A stretch of DNA of 64,000 nt from Hymenobacter properus (GTDB lineage Bacteria > Bacteroidota > Bacteroidia > Cytophagales > Hymenobacteraceae): positions 930,001 through 994,000 of the forward strand of contig NZ_JADQDP010000003.1 in the NCBI RefSeq assembly GCF_015694735.1, read 5' to 3'. The position numbers were made by a program, and so were the translations under genes. The notes below the pieces were generated by a model that saw nothing but the letters and a program-made list of their open reading frames with translations, searched no databases and was not told where the DNA came from. Shown in pieces: positions 23,387-31,453 of this stretch. Each line of letters opens with the position of its first letter. The stretch's first letter is position 1.

Positions 23387-26365
23387 CTATCCCAATAATT
23401 CCTCAATGTCGGCCCGCGTCAGATGCTTTATCACGGCCTCGTCGGTGGCAATCAGTTCGCTCACCAACGCCAGCTTACGGCGCTGCAAAGCCAGGATTTT
23501 CTCCTCCACCGTGCCCTGCGTGATGAATTTGTAGGTGAATACCGGCCGCTGTTGGCCGATGCGGTGGGCGCGGTCCACGGCCTGGGCCTCCACGGCGGGG
23601 TTCCACCACGGGTCGAGGATGAACACATAATCAGCCGCAGTTAGGTTGAGGCCCACGCCGCCGGCTTTCAGGCTGATGAGGAAGATGCGCAGGTTTTCAT
23701 CTTCCTGGAAGCGGGCCACTTCGGCGGGCCGGTCGCGAGTGGCGCCGTCGAGGTAGGCGTACTCCAGTTGCCGCTCATCCAGCGCCGCGCGTACCAGTGC
23801 CAGGTGTTGCACAAACTGACTAAACACCAGTACCTTGTGTCCCTCAGCCACCACGTTGCGAATCATGCGCAACACCTCACGCAGCTTGCCCGACTCGCCG
23901 GTGTAATTCTCGTCGGCCAGGCGCGGGTGGTTGGCAATCTGGCGCAGGCGCGTGAGGCCCTGCAGCAGCAGAAACTGCGTGCTGGCCGGGCCATGCTCGT
24001 CGAGGTTTTGCAGGATTTTGTTGCGGTAGAAGCTCTTGGTTTCCTCGTAGGCGTGGGCCTGCTCCTCCGTCATGGGGCAGTAGCTGAGCTGCTCGGTTTT
24101 CTCGGGCAGTTCTTTGGCCACCTGGGCCTTGTGCCGGCGCAGAATAAATGGCTTAATCAGCGCGTGCAGGCGCCGGGTGCGGCCTTCGTCCTGGTGCTTC
24201 TCAATGGGCTTGAGGAACTCTTTGCGGAAGAACGCCTGCGTGCCCAGCAAGCCGGGGTTGATGAAGGACATCTGCGACCACAAGTCCATAGTGCTGTTTT
24301 CCACCGGCGTCCCCGTGAGGATGAGCCGGTGCTTGGAGCGCAGCTGCCGCACGGCCTGCGAAGTAGTGCTCGATGGGTTTTTGATGGCCTGCGACTCATC
24401 CAGAATCACGTAGTCGAACTTGTAGCTGGCCAGCAACTCCGTGTCGAGGCGCACGATGCCGTAGCTGGTCAGCACCACGTCGTAGTCGGCAAACCGGTCG
24501 GGGTTTTTGTCGCGGTAGGTACCAGTGTAGGCCAGAATGCGGAGGTCGGGCGTAAACTTCTCTGCCTCCGTCAGCCAGTTAAACACCAGCGACGTAGGCA
24601 ACACCAGTAACGAAGCAGCACCTTGGTTTTCACCGCTTTCGTGACGGTGCTGCAGCATGGCCAGCGTCTGAATGGTCTTGCCCAGCCCCATATCGTCAGC
24701 CAGGCAGCCGCCGAAATGGAAGTCCTGCACGAAGCGCAGCCAGTTGTAGCCGGCCTTTTGGTAAGGACGCAACTCGCCCTGAAAGCCCACTGGCAGCGGG
24801 TGGTCTTCCACCTCGGCAAAGTCGCGTAGCTTTTCCAGCTTGCGGCCCATGCGCACTGTGGCCAGCTCGTTGCTCTGCAAATCAGCCACGAGGGCCAGGT
24901 GGTGGCGGCGCAGGTTGAGGCCCTCGGGCGTTTCTTCGCCAAAGGCAAACAGCTCCAGGTAGTCCGTAAACCACTCCTCGGGAATGATGGCAATCTGGCC
25001 GTTGGGCAGCTTAAACTCGCGGCGGCGCTGCAGAATGTGCCCGCGCAGCTTGATAAACGGCACTTCAATGTCGCCGAAGCGCACCGTGCCGCGCACGTCG
25101 AACCAGTCGCCGGCTTCCTGAATGCCCACGTGCACGCTGGTGGGCCCGATGAAATAGCTTTTGGTGGCCGAGTCGGCCGCCTCTATTGTGTAGCCCAGCT
25201 CGGCCAGGGCCGAGGTATTGTCATGCAGCCACTTGAAGGCTTCGGCCTTGGGCAGGGTAGCGTGGCCGTTTTCCACGGTGAGGTGACGGGCGCGCAGCTC
25301 CTCCACCGTGGCTTGCTCCTGCTCGGGGTTGCGCAGCAGGCGGTGGAACACGTAGCTGTCGGCCGTTTTTTCCAGGTGCACGCTCACGGGCTTGTTGGTG
25401 CCCAGCGGCATGAGGTGCGGGCCGTAGCGGAAACTTAGCTCGAAGTGAATCTGCTCGGTTTCGGCGCCGGTGAGCAGGGGCGCTACGGGCTTGGGCAGCG
25501 GGATGCGGCCCCGACGTGGGGGCCCGGGCGGGCGCACCGGCGCCTCGGGCGCGGGCGCAGCCGGCAGGGTGTCGCTGAACGTGAGGCGGGGCCGCGCCAC
25601 GTAGCGCTCCGAGCGAATGTCGAAGCCGCGGGCGTGCACCTCAAACGACTCCATAAGTGGCGCCACGAACTTCTGGAAGTAGCTTTCTTCCACGTTGCGG
25701 GGCACCACAATGAATTTCTTTTTCAAAAACGGCAGCAGCTTCTTGCCGTCCACCTCAGTGCGGAAAGAATAAAGCAAGTCGTTCAGCAGCAACCAGGCGG
25801 GCTGCAAACACACCAATACAGCGTCCTTGTACTGAAAATCGAGTTTCTGCCCCTGGTACTGAATGGTAGGGAAGTAGTGCGTGCCTTCTTCGTTGCGGCG
25901 GAAGTGGAACAGGATAGACGCCTTGGCCGGCGCCAGGCCAATTTCCTTCCAGGTAGGCTCACCGTCGCGGCCCATGATGAACACGCATTTGCCCGAAAGT
26001 CGCGCCAGAATGGCACCCATACGCGCCTGCACGTGCTTGGAAATGAGTTCCTGCAGTGGCTTGTCGCCCTTCTCGGCATGGTAAGTCTTGAGGAAAAACT
26101 CGGCCGTCGCGATTTTGCGGGGCCAGAATTCCTTTACCACAGCCTCCTGCTGAATCTGGTCGCAAAGCTCTACTAGCTCAAAATCAGTAGCATCGAGGCC
26201 GGCAGCAAACTCGTGAGCGTTTTTTCCTGATACCGTTTGGTGCTGCAGTGTGAGTTGGCCCCGGGGCCCGAGCTGCACCACATAGGCCGCGAACAAGTGC
26301 CCGAGGAACTCGTGCTCGAAGAGCGAGTAAACGATTTGAAACGGTTCTGCGGTAGATACTTTCAT
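23387..26365 (-). CDS. SNF2/RapA-like DEAD/DEAH-box helicase
   Basis: The 992-residue protein has a long N-terminal region (1-~530) of unrecognised domains and a SNF2 ATPase core. Motif I is LADDMGLGKTIQTLAML (about residues 557-573), motif II is VILDESQAIKN with DESQ in place of DEAH (about 654), and motif III is LILTGTPVENS. The second RecA domain carries VFSQFVQHLALVRAAL, FLISLKAGGVGLNLTAADYV and the motif VI region QAVDRAHRIGQQRPV. This family remodels nucleoprotein complexes (RNA polymerase recycling, chromatin-like roles). No partner gene is adjacent. A 158-base gap to the OmpA-family start holds nothing recognised. Confidence 0.92.
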   Translation of the reverse strand: MKVSTAEPFQIVYSLFEHEFLGHLFAAYVVQLGPRGQLTLQHQTVSGKNAHEFAAGLDATDFELVELCDQIQQEAVVKEFWPRKIATAEFFLKTYHAEKGDKPLQELISKHVQARMGAILARLSGKCVFIMGRDGEPTWKEIGLAPAKASILFHFRRNEEGTHYFPTIQYQGQKLDFQYKDAVLVCLQPAWLLLNDLLYSFRTEVDGKKLLPFLKKKFIVVPRNVEESYFQKFVAPLMESFEVHARGFDIRSERYVARPRLTFSDTLPAAPAPEAPVRPPGPPRRGRIPLPKPVAPLLTGAETEQIHFELSFRYGPHLMPLGTNKPVSVHLEKTADSYVFHRLLRNPEQEQATVEELRARHLTVENGHATLPKAEAFKWLHDNTSALAELGYTIEAADSATKSYFIGPTSVHVGIQEAGDWFDVRGTVRFGDIEVPFIKLRGHILQRRREFKLPNGQIAIIPEEWFTDYLELFAFGEETPEGLNLRRHHLALVADLQSNELATVRMGRKLEKLRDFAEVEDHPLPVGFQGELRPYQKAGYNWLRFVQDFHFGGCLADDMGLGKTIQTLAMLQHRHESGENQGAASLLVLPTSLVFNWLTEAEKFTPDLRILAYTGTYRDKNPDRFADYDVVLTSYGIVRLDTELLASYKFDYVILDESQAIKNPSSTTSQAVRQLRSKHRLILTGTPVENSTMDLWSQMSFINPGLLGTQAFFRKEFLKPIEKHQDEGRTRRLHALIKPFILRRHKAQVAKELPEKTEQLSYCPMTEEQAHAYEETKSFYRNKILQNLDEHGPASTQFLLLQGLTRLRQIANHPRLADENYTGESGKLREVLRMIRNVVAEGHKVLVFSQFVQHLALVRAALDERQLEYAYLDGATRDRPAEVARFQEDENLRIFLISLKAGGVGLNLTAADYVFILDPWWNPAVEAQAVDRAHRIGQQRPVFTYKFITQGTVEEKILALQRRKLALVSELIATDEAVIKHLTRADIEELLG

Positions 26366-26483
26366 AGCCGGGCACGCGGAAGGCGCAAGTTAGGGCCGAA
26401 AGCGGAAATGTGCACGGCAGAATTTTGCGCTTCGGGGGCGGCTTAGCGCTTACGGCCAGAAACCCGCCAGGATGCGGCCGGGC

Positions 26484-27716
26484 TTACAAATTCTCGCGCA
26501 CATCGAGGCGGCTGGCATTCAGCGCAGGCCGGATGCTCACGGCCAGCGTGATGAGAATGATGGACATACATGTAAAAATGATGTCCGAAGCCTGCATTTT
26601 TACCGGGTAGGCGTCCACCACGCTCGTGGCCATGCCCATGCTCACGAAGCCGAAGCGCTGCTGCAGCCAGCACAAGGTCACGCCCAGCACCAGGCCCGTG
26701 GCCGCGCCCACCAGCGCCACGATGGCGCCCACGTAGAGAAAGGTACGGCGCACCGTTTTCTGGCTGGCGCCCATGGCCAGCAGCACCGCAATGTCCTTTT
26801 TCTTGTCGATGACCAGCATTGAGAGCGAGAAAAAGATGTTGAGCGAGGCGATGAGCAGAATGAGCGTGAAGGTGATAAACACGAACAGCTTCTCCACCTT
26901 AATGGCCTTGAACAAGCTCACGTGCTGTTCATCCGAGTCCTGCACCTTGAAGTTTGGGCCAAGCATCTTGCGCAGCTCGTTTTTCACCTGCTCTATCTCG
27001 AAGCTCTGGCCCACCTTCACGTAAAGGGCGGTGCGGCGGTCGCCATACCCCAACAGGCGCTGGGCAAATTCGAGCGGCACGAAAATGTAGCTGTCGTCGA
27101 TGTGCTGCTCGATGAGGAACACGCCGCCCGCAATCAGGTCTTCCTCGTTGAAGGCGTTGCTGGGGTCGGTGCTGAGAGCTTTTTTGCCGGGTGTGTTGCG
27201 CGGGTAAAGCAGCCGCATGGGCGCCAGGCGGTTGTTCAGGGTGATGCTGAGCTCGTGCTGCACCCCGGCGCCCACCAGGGCTAGCTCCAAGCTGTCGCGG
27301 CGCAGGCGGTGGTCACCTTCCCGGATGTTGGCATCAATCTGGCTCTGGCCGAAGTAATTGTCGCTCAGGCCGCGCATCTTAACCACCATCTGGCGGTCGT
27401 GGTATTGCAGCAAGGCGTTGTCCTCGATGACTTCGGTGAGCAGGGCCACGCCGGGCGTGTTTTCCAGCTTCACCAGAAAGGCGCGGTCAACCGGGAAGGC
27501 TTTGCCTTTGGCGGCGGAGATGACGAGGTTGGGGTCCGACTTGCCGTAAAGCGTGCGCACCAAGTCCTCCAGCCCGTTGAACACCGACAGCACAATGATG
27601 AGCGCCATGGTGCCCACCGCCACGCCAATCATCGAAATGTTGGAAATGATGGTGATGATGTTGCGCTTGTTCTTCGAGCGGAAGTAGCGCCGGGCAATGA
27701 GGATGGGGACTCTCAC
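26484..27716 (-). CDS. ABC transporter permease of the LolC/LolE (FtsX/MacB) type
   Basis: The 410-residue protein has a first helix after MRVPILIARRYFRSKNKRNIITIISN (about 25-50), a large periplasmic domain (about 60-270) and three C-terminal helices (FVFITFTLILLIASLNIFFSL, RTFLYVGAIVALVGAATGLV, DIIFTCMSIILITLAVSI). The architecture and the N-terminal RRYFRSK motif are those of lipoprotein-releasing permeases, which extract lipoproteins from the inner membrane for the LolA carrier. The ATPase gene (lolD) is not in the window. Divided from the methyltransferase gene by 103 bases. Confidence 0.88.
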   Translation of the reverse strand: MRVPILIARRYFRSKNKRNIITIISNISMIGVAVGTMALIIVLSVFNGLEDLVRTLYGKSDPNLVISAAKGKAFPVDRAFLVKLENTPGVALLTEVIEDNALLQYHDRQMVVKMRGLSDNYFGQSQIDANIREGDHRLRRDSLELALVGAGVQHELSITLNNRLAPMRLLYPRNTPGKKALSTDPSNAFNEEDLIAGGVFLIEQHIDDSYIFVPLEFAQRLLGYGDRRTALYVKVGQSFEIEQVKNELRKMLGPNFKVQDSDEQHVSLFKAIKVEKLFVFITFTLILLIASLNIFFSLSMLVIDKKKDIAVLLAMGASQKTVRRTFLYVGAIVALVGAATGLVLGVTLCWLQQRFGFVSMGMATSVVDAYPVKMQASDIIFTCMSIILITLAVSIRPALNASRLDVRENL

Positions 27717-27819
27717 AAATTGGAGTTAGCAGGCAGAGAAGCAGGCCGTCGGGAAGGAAGCAATTTCGGGTAAAACTATTGAATACGGGCTAACGCTGGT
27801 CGGCGCCGGCGCGTTGGCC

Positions 27820-28629
27820 CTACTTCCAAGCCTTCACGATGAGGCCGGTGCCGGAGTCGTGGGTGGTGCGGGCGTCGAACCAGTTTAGCAACAGGCAAAA
27901 AGGAAACACCACGAGGTAGTAGAACGGCAGGAGGATGAAAAACAGGCGCGACTTACCCAGCATCAGAATGGGGTATTTCATGCTCAGGCGCCACGAAACC
28001 TGGCCCGGCTCGCCGTAGGAATAGCGGGCCTCCACGCGGTCGAAACCGGCGGTGGTGAGCTTCTGCTGGATTTCGCGGATGTTGTAGCCGTCGCGCACGT
28101 GCTCCTCAATGAAGCTGGTTTCGCCGTCGTCGTGCACGTCGGAGCCGCCCTGGTCGCTGGGGGTCGAAATCAACAACATGCCGCCATCTTTCAGCGAAGC
28201 GTGGATGTTGCGAAACACCTCCACGTCTTCCAGAATGTGCTCCATCACGTCGACCGACAAAGCCAAATCGAATGAGTTTGGCTCCTGGTACAGCACCAAA
28301 TCCTGCACCGCAAACTGCACGTTACGCCGCCCGATTTGGCGGAAAAAAGCGTTCGAGTCGGCTACTTGCTCTTCCTTCACATCCACGGCCAGGATGTTCC
28401 ACTTGCTGCTCAGGCTGCTCAGCCAGTAGGTGTACTGGCCGTAGCCAGAGCCGGCGTCCAGAATGTTGAGCGGCTCCTGGGTGCGGCCCTTTGCCCAGCG
28501 GCGCAACTCGCGGTGCACGTGCCAGGTGCGCAGCAGCAGCAGGTCGAGCAGGTGGTAAAACAGGCGGCGCAGCCACGGCGTGCGGTTGAATACCTGGCCG
28601 AGCGTCTTTTTAATCGGGTCGTAATACAA
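27820..28629 (-). CDS. Class I SAM-dependent methyltransferase with C-terminal hydrophobic segment
   Basis: The proposed protein is 269 residues from TTG at 28629 (LYYDPIKKTLGQVFNRTPWL). SAM-binding motif I is LNILDAGSGYGQYTYWLSS, post-I is ILAVDVKEE, and motif II/III is FDLALSVDVMEHI and GGMLLISTPSDQGG. The C-terminus has one or two hydrophobic stretches (FFILLPFYYLVVFPFCLLLNW), suggesting membrane association and perhaps a lipid or glycan substrate. An ATG at 28698 would add 23 residues (TPSSPPTPIPCCPP), but those codons are the arm of a periodic repeat, so I reject that start. Upstream is rbfA. Confidence 0.8.
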   Translation of the reverse strand: MYYDPIKKTLGQVFNRTPWLRRLFYHLLDLLLLRTWHVHRELRRWAKGRTQEPLNILDAGSGYGQYTYWLSSLSSKWNILAVDVKEEQVADSNAFFRQIGRRNVQFAVQDLVLYQEPNSFDLALSVDVMEHILEDVEVFRNIHASLKDGGMLLISTPSDQGGSDVHDDGETSFIEEHVRDGYNIREIQQKLTTAGFDRVEARYSYGEPGQVSWRLSMKYPILMLGKSRLFFILLPFYYLVVFPFCLLLNWFDARTTHDSGTGLIVKAWK

Positions 28630-28733
28630 GGGAGGGCAGCAGGGTATGGGGGTAGGAGGAGAGGAGGGGGTGGGTTCAGAAGAAGCAAGAGTTACCAACC
28701 CTTACCCTCTTATCCCTACACCCTCCTGCCCTT
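28628..28733. repeat. Octad G-run inverted-arm element between rbfA and the methyltransferase
   Basis: The left arm has 8-base words with GGG near the third base (28632-28671: GAGGGCAG, CAGGGTAT and others). The right arm, on the opposite strand from 28733, has AAGGGCAG and GAGGGTGT followed by words with one- or two-base slips. The total of ~106 bases fills the gap between the rbfA stop (28739) and the preferred methyltransferase start (28629). Confidence 0.65.
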
Positions 28734-28738
28734 AAAAA

Positions 28739-29161
28739 TTATTCACCTTTGAAAAGGCGCGGGCGAGCCGGTTTGTCGTCGTCCTCGCCTTTATCGTCTT
28801 TGGGAGCGGGCGGGATGTGCAGCGTGCCGAGCACTTGGTCCATGTGGGCGGCGTAGGCGGCGCTGTCGTCGTGGAAGAAGATGAGCTCGGGCACCACGCG
28901 GGCAGTTTGGCGGATACGCTTGGCCAGGGCGTGGCGAATTTCTTTGGCGTTGTCGCGAATGATTTCGAGGCGGTCGGCCGCGTCGTTGCCCAGCAGCAGG
29001 CTGAGGTACACGCGTGCCTGGCCCAGGTCGGGCGTCACCTTCACGGTGCTGATGGCCGGCGCCAGGCCGCCCCCAAACAGGTGCGGCAAGTCGCGCTGGA
29101 GCACAGCGGCCAACTCCTGCTGCAGCAGGCTGGCCATTTTTTGTTGTCGTTTGCTTTCCAT
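28739..29161 (-). CDS. rbfA: Ribosome-binding factor A
   Basis: A 140-residue protein with the RbfA KH-like fold: MESKRQQKMASLLQQELAAV at the N-terminus, the DLGQARVYLSLLLGND strand, and RVVPELIFFHDDSAAYAAHMDQV near the end. RbfA binds the 30S subunit during late assembly and cold adaptation by remodelling the 5' region of 16S rRNA. The C-terminal 25 residues are charged and disordered. The start at 29161 is supported by a -7 element 10 bases upstream; an open frame continues to 29266 through a G-rich element. The gene is probably transcribed together with the methyltransferase and perhaps the permease. Confidence 0.95.
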   Translation of the reverse strand: MESKRQQKMASLLQQELAAVLQRDLPHLFGGGLAPAISTVKVTPDLGQARVYLSLLLGNDAADRLEIIRDNAKEIRHALAKRIRQTARVVPELIFFHDDSAAYAAHMDQVLGTLHIPPAPKDDKGEDDDKPARPRLFKGE

Positions 29162-29170
29162 AATGACTAG

Positions 29171-29178
29171 CAAAGATA
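29171..29178 (-). promoter_or_regulatory. -7 element of rbfA
   Basis: Minus-strand TATCTTTG is an exact consensus match, ending ten bases before the ATG at 29161. It forms a divergent pair with the promoter at 29271 across a G-rich inverted element. Confidence 0.7.
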
Positions 29179-29188
29179 CGCGGCGATT

Positions 29189-29320
29189 TAGGGTAGGAGG
29201 GTATGGGGGGAGGAGGGGAGGAGTTTGGCCCTGAACAACCACAATGCGGGCCAGGCTTGCGGCCAAAGAATACCTTTGCCAACAACTCCTGCCCCCAGAC
29301 CCTCCTTCCCTTATACCCTA
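29189..29320. repeat. Octad G-run inverted element in a divergent promoter region
   Basis: The left arm 29189-29220 is four 8-base words with GGG at positions 3-5 (TAGGGTAG, GAGGGTAT and so on). The right arm 29289-29320 has four of the same type on the other strand (TAGGGTAT, AAGGGAAG and so on). The 68-base interior holds the plus-strand promoter 29271-29278. Bases 29191-29218 satisfy a four-run G-quadruplex pattern. Confidence 0.65.
29271..29278 (+). promoter_or_regulatory. -7 element of the polytopic membrane protein gene
   Basis: TACCTTTG is an exact consensus match, 46 bases before the TTG start at 29325. It supports transcription of this non-ATG gene. Confidence 0.6.
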
Positions 29321-29324
29321 ACGC

Positions 29325-30734
29325 TTGCTCCGCTTTTTCAAAAGCTCCTTGCCCGCTCAGCTGCTGGCCCTGTTGGTGCTGGTGCTGGCCCTGCGCCTGC
29401 CGCTGCTTTGGGCGGGCCTGCCCGTGACGGCCGCTGAGCTGCGTGCACTGCTGGTGGGCGAGCGCCTGCACGGCGGAGCCTTGCCCTACCGCGACCTCTA
29501 CGACGGCACCGCCCCGCTGGCAGCGGCTTTTTTCGGCGGGCTCGATGCGGTGGTGGCCCGGCCGGTTTGGCTCTACCGGGTGGTGGCGCTGCTGCTCTTG
29601 CTGGTGCAGGCCCTGCGGCTCAACCTAGTGTTCAACCGCTACGACGTGCACCCCGAGCGCGGCTATCTGGCCGCCCTCACCTACTTGCTGGTGGGCAGCA
29701 TCAGCACCGATTTGGATGCGCTGTCGCCGCTGTTGCTCGGCAACACGTTCGTGGCGTTTGCTCTGAGCGCGCTGCTACCCACCTCGCGCGAGGGCTACGA
29801 CAACCGCCGCCTCTTCCGGGCTGGATTTCTGGTGGGGCTGGGGGCGCTGTGCTACCTGCCGTTGGCCTTGTTTCTGATAGTGGGCCTGTTTGCGGTGGTC
29901 ATTTTCGCGGCCAACTCCTTTCGGAGCTCCCTGCTGTTGCTGTGCGGGTTTTTCTTTCCGTACGCGCTGGTGGCCACGTTCTTTTTCTACACTGGAGCAT
30001 TGCCGGGGTTTGTGCAGTTTCATTTGCAGCCGGGCCTTACCGATTTGATTGCCAGCGGCCTGCCGGCGGGCTTGCAGCTGCGCTTGCTCATAGTGCCGGG
30101 TGTGGTGCTGGCGCTGGCGCTACTGCGCTCGCTGGGTACGTCGCTGGGGCTGGTGTTCCAGGCCAAGTTCCGGCAAATGATGCTGGTGTGGCTGGCGGTG
30201 GCCATTGCCACGGCCGCCGTGGAGCGCGGCACGGCCCCGGGCGTGCTGGTGCTGCTGCTCACGCCGCTGGCCTACTTCAGCTTGTTTTTGTGGCAGCGCG
30301 GCCCGCGGCCGTTGCTGCAGGAGCTGTTGCTGCTGCTCATCATCAATGCGGCCGTGGTGCTGCGCTACCGGGCCCACGTGCCGCGGCTCGAAAGTTTGCT
30401 GCACATGCCCGCCGAAAGCCGCTTCGGCTTGGCGCCCGACCCGCGCTATGCCGCCCTGCGTGGCCAGACGCTGTTCATCCTCGGCCCCGACGACCGCGCC
30501 TACTTCCACAACCACCCCGCCACGCCCTACCTAGACTGGTCGCTCTCGCAAGCCGATTTCGGCCACCTCAACGAGTACGCCGCCGTGGTGCGCGTGGCCC
30601 AGAAAATGGGCGAAACCCCGCCTTCCTATCTGCTCGACCAGGGCCGCCACATGCCGCGCCTCAAGCAGCTGCTCCCCGGCATCTTCGGGCCGTACGAGCC
30701 GACCGGGACGCCAGGATTATACAAGCGGAAGTAG
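29325..30734 (+). CDS. Polytopic membrane protein, DUF6427-like
   Basis: A 469-residue protein starting at TTG (MLRFFKSSLPAQLLALLVL). About eleven to twelve hydrophobic helices occupy residues 10-345, followed by a soluble C-terminal domain of about 120 residues (from VPRLESLLHMPAESRFG to the end). The N-terminus and layout resemble the Bacteroidota DUF6427 family, but I am not certain of that match. The soluble tail contains LFILGPDDRAYFHNHPATPY. GT-C glycosyltransferase-like membrane topology is another possibility. It is divergent from rbfA, with a palindromic repeat immediately after the stop. Confidence 0.75.
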   Translation: MLRFFKSSLPAQLLALLVLVLALRLPLLWAGLPVTAAELRALLVGERLHGGALPYRDLYDGTAPLAAAFFGGLDAVVARPVWLYRVVALLLLLVQALRLNLVFNRYDVHPERGYLAALTYLLVGSISTDLDALSPLLLGNTFVAFALSALLPTSREGYDNRRLFRAGFLVGLGALCYLPLALFLIVGLFAVVIFAANSFRSSLLLLCGFFFPYALVATFFFYTGALPGFVQFHLQPGLTDLIASGLPAGLQLRLLIVPGVVLALALLRSLGTSLGLVFQAKFRQMMLVWLAVAIATAAVERGTAPGVLVLLLTPLAYFSLFLWQRGPRPLLQELLLLLIINAAVVLRYRAHVPRLESLLHMPAESRFGLAPDPRYAALRGQTLFILGPDDRAYFHNHPATPYLDWSLSQADFGHLNEYAAVVRVAQKMGETPPSYLLDQGRHMPRLKQLLPGIFGPYEPTGTPGLYKRK

Positions 30735-30736
30735 GA

Positions 30737-30835
30737 ATCATCTGTCATCCTGAGCGCCGCGAAGGACCTTCTCACCCAAGAACGACTAGTTCCATGGTGA
30801 GAAGGTCCTTCGCGGCGCTCAGGATGACGGATGAT
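30737..30835. repeat. Palindromic intergenic element, copy 5
   Basis: Arms of 40 bases (30737-30776 with GTCATCCTGAGCGCCGCG; 30796-30835) pair with one mismatch around a 19-base loop. It starts two bases after the stop at 30734 and lies between convergent genes. In translation it gives the tell-tale peptides CHPERREG and RSFAALRMT. Confidence 0.92.
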
Positions 30836-30845
30836 AAAAAGCTGC

Positions 30846-31439
30846 CTATACCCAGCACCAATAGACAGCACGGCGCTCAGTGGGGACACTTCGCAGAAAG
30901 CTGGCCAGCGGCTCCAGCTCCGTGAGCAAAGAGGTGAGAACAATAACGCGGCCGTCCACGAGGTGCAGCCGCAGGTAGTCGTACTTCGCCCAGAAGGTGC
31001 GGCGGGCCCGGCACGTCACCCCTTCGATACGGGCCAAATCGCGCCGGGCAAACGGCAGCCGCAGTCCTGCTTCATACACTTCAAACCGGTTGTCAGCGGG
31101 CTGAAATACCAACGTTGTGTCGTGGTTCAGCGTCCAGTAGCGCAGGTGCAGCAGCAGCGCCGGGCCACTGAGCAGCAAGGTGAATAGCACGAAGCCACCC
31201 GTCAGCGCCCACTCAAACCCACTGGCCGGCTGGTTGCCCATCGCCACGGCGGGCAGCACGCTCAACCCCGCGCCCAATGCCAGCAGCGGCCAGAATAGCA
31301 GTCTCAGCTGTCTTGCCGCCGTGGTTTGGTAAACCTGTGTACGCTTCGAGAACAGCCCGCTCACCCAGCGCGCTGCCCCCAGCACCAGCAAAAGAACCAC
31401 GGCTGCTTCGAGCAGCGGGCGAAGGAAGGAAAGCTTCAT
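30846..31439 (-). CDS. Membrane protein with three helices and a PH-like C-terminal domain, hypothetical
   Basis: A 197-residue protein. Helices are at about 8-27 (LLEAAVVLLLVLGAARWVSG), 48-66 (LFWPLLALGAGLSVLPAVA) and 77-97 (GGFVLFTLLLSGPALLLHL). The last 95 residues are beta-rich (DTTLVFQPADNRFEVYEAGL, RDLARIEGV, YDYLRLHLVDGRVIVLTSLL), as in bacterial PH-like or YcxB-type domains. Function unknown. It is 14 bases downstream of selD on the same strand and may be transcribed with it. Confidence 0.7.
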   Translation of the reverse strand: MKLSFLRPLLEAAVVLLLVLGAARWVSGLFSKRTQVYQTTAARQLRLLFWPLLALGAGLSVLPAVAMGNQPASGFEWALTGGFVLFTLLLSGPALLLHLRYWTLNHDTTLVFQPADNRFEVYEAGLRLPFARRDLARIEGVTCRARRTFWAKYDYLRLHLVDGRVIVLTSLLTELEPLASFLRSVPTERRAVYWCWV

Positions 31440-31453
31440 TCAAACGGCCTGCC

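Noticed and set aside
28630..28698. ATG start of the methyltransferase at 28698
   Set aside because: The 23 codons are the arm of a G-run repeat; TTG 28629 fits the family start better.
29567..30925. 452-codon plus-strand frame overlapping the polytopic membrane protein
   Set aside because: A second frame of the same gene that runs into the palindromic repeat, whose translation gives the artefact CHPERREGPSH and then RRSFAALRMTD.
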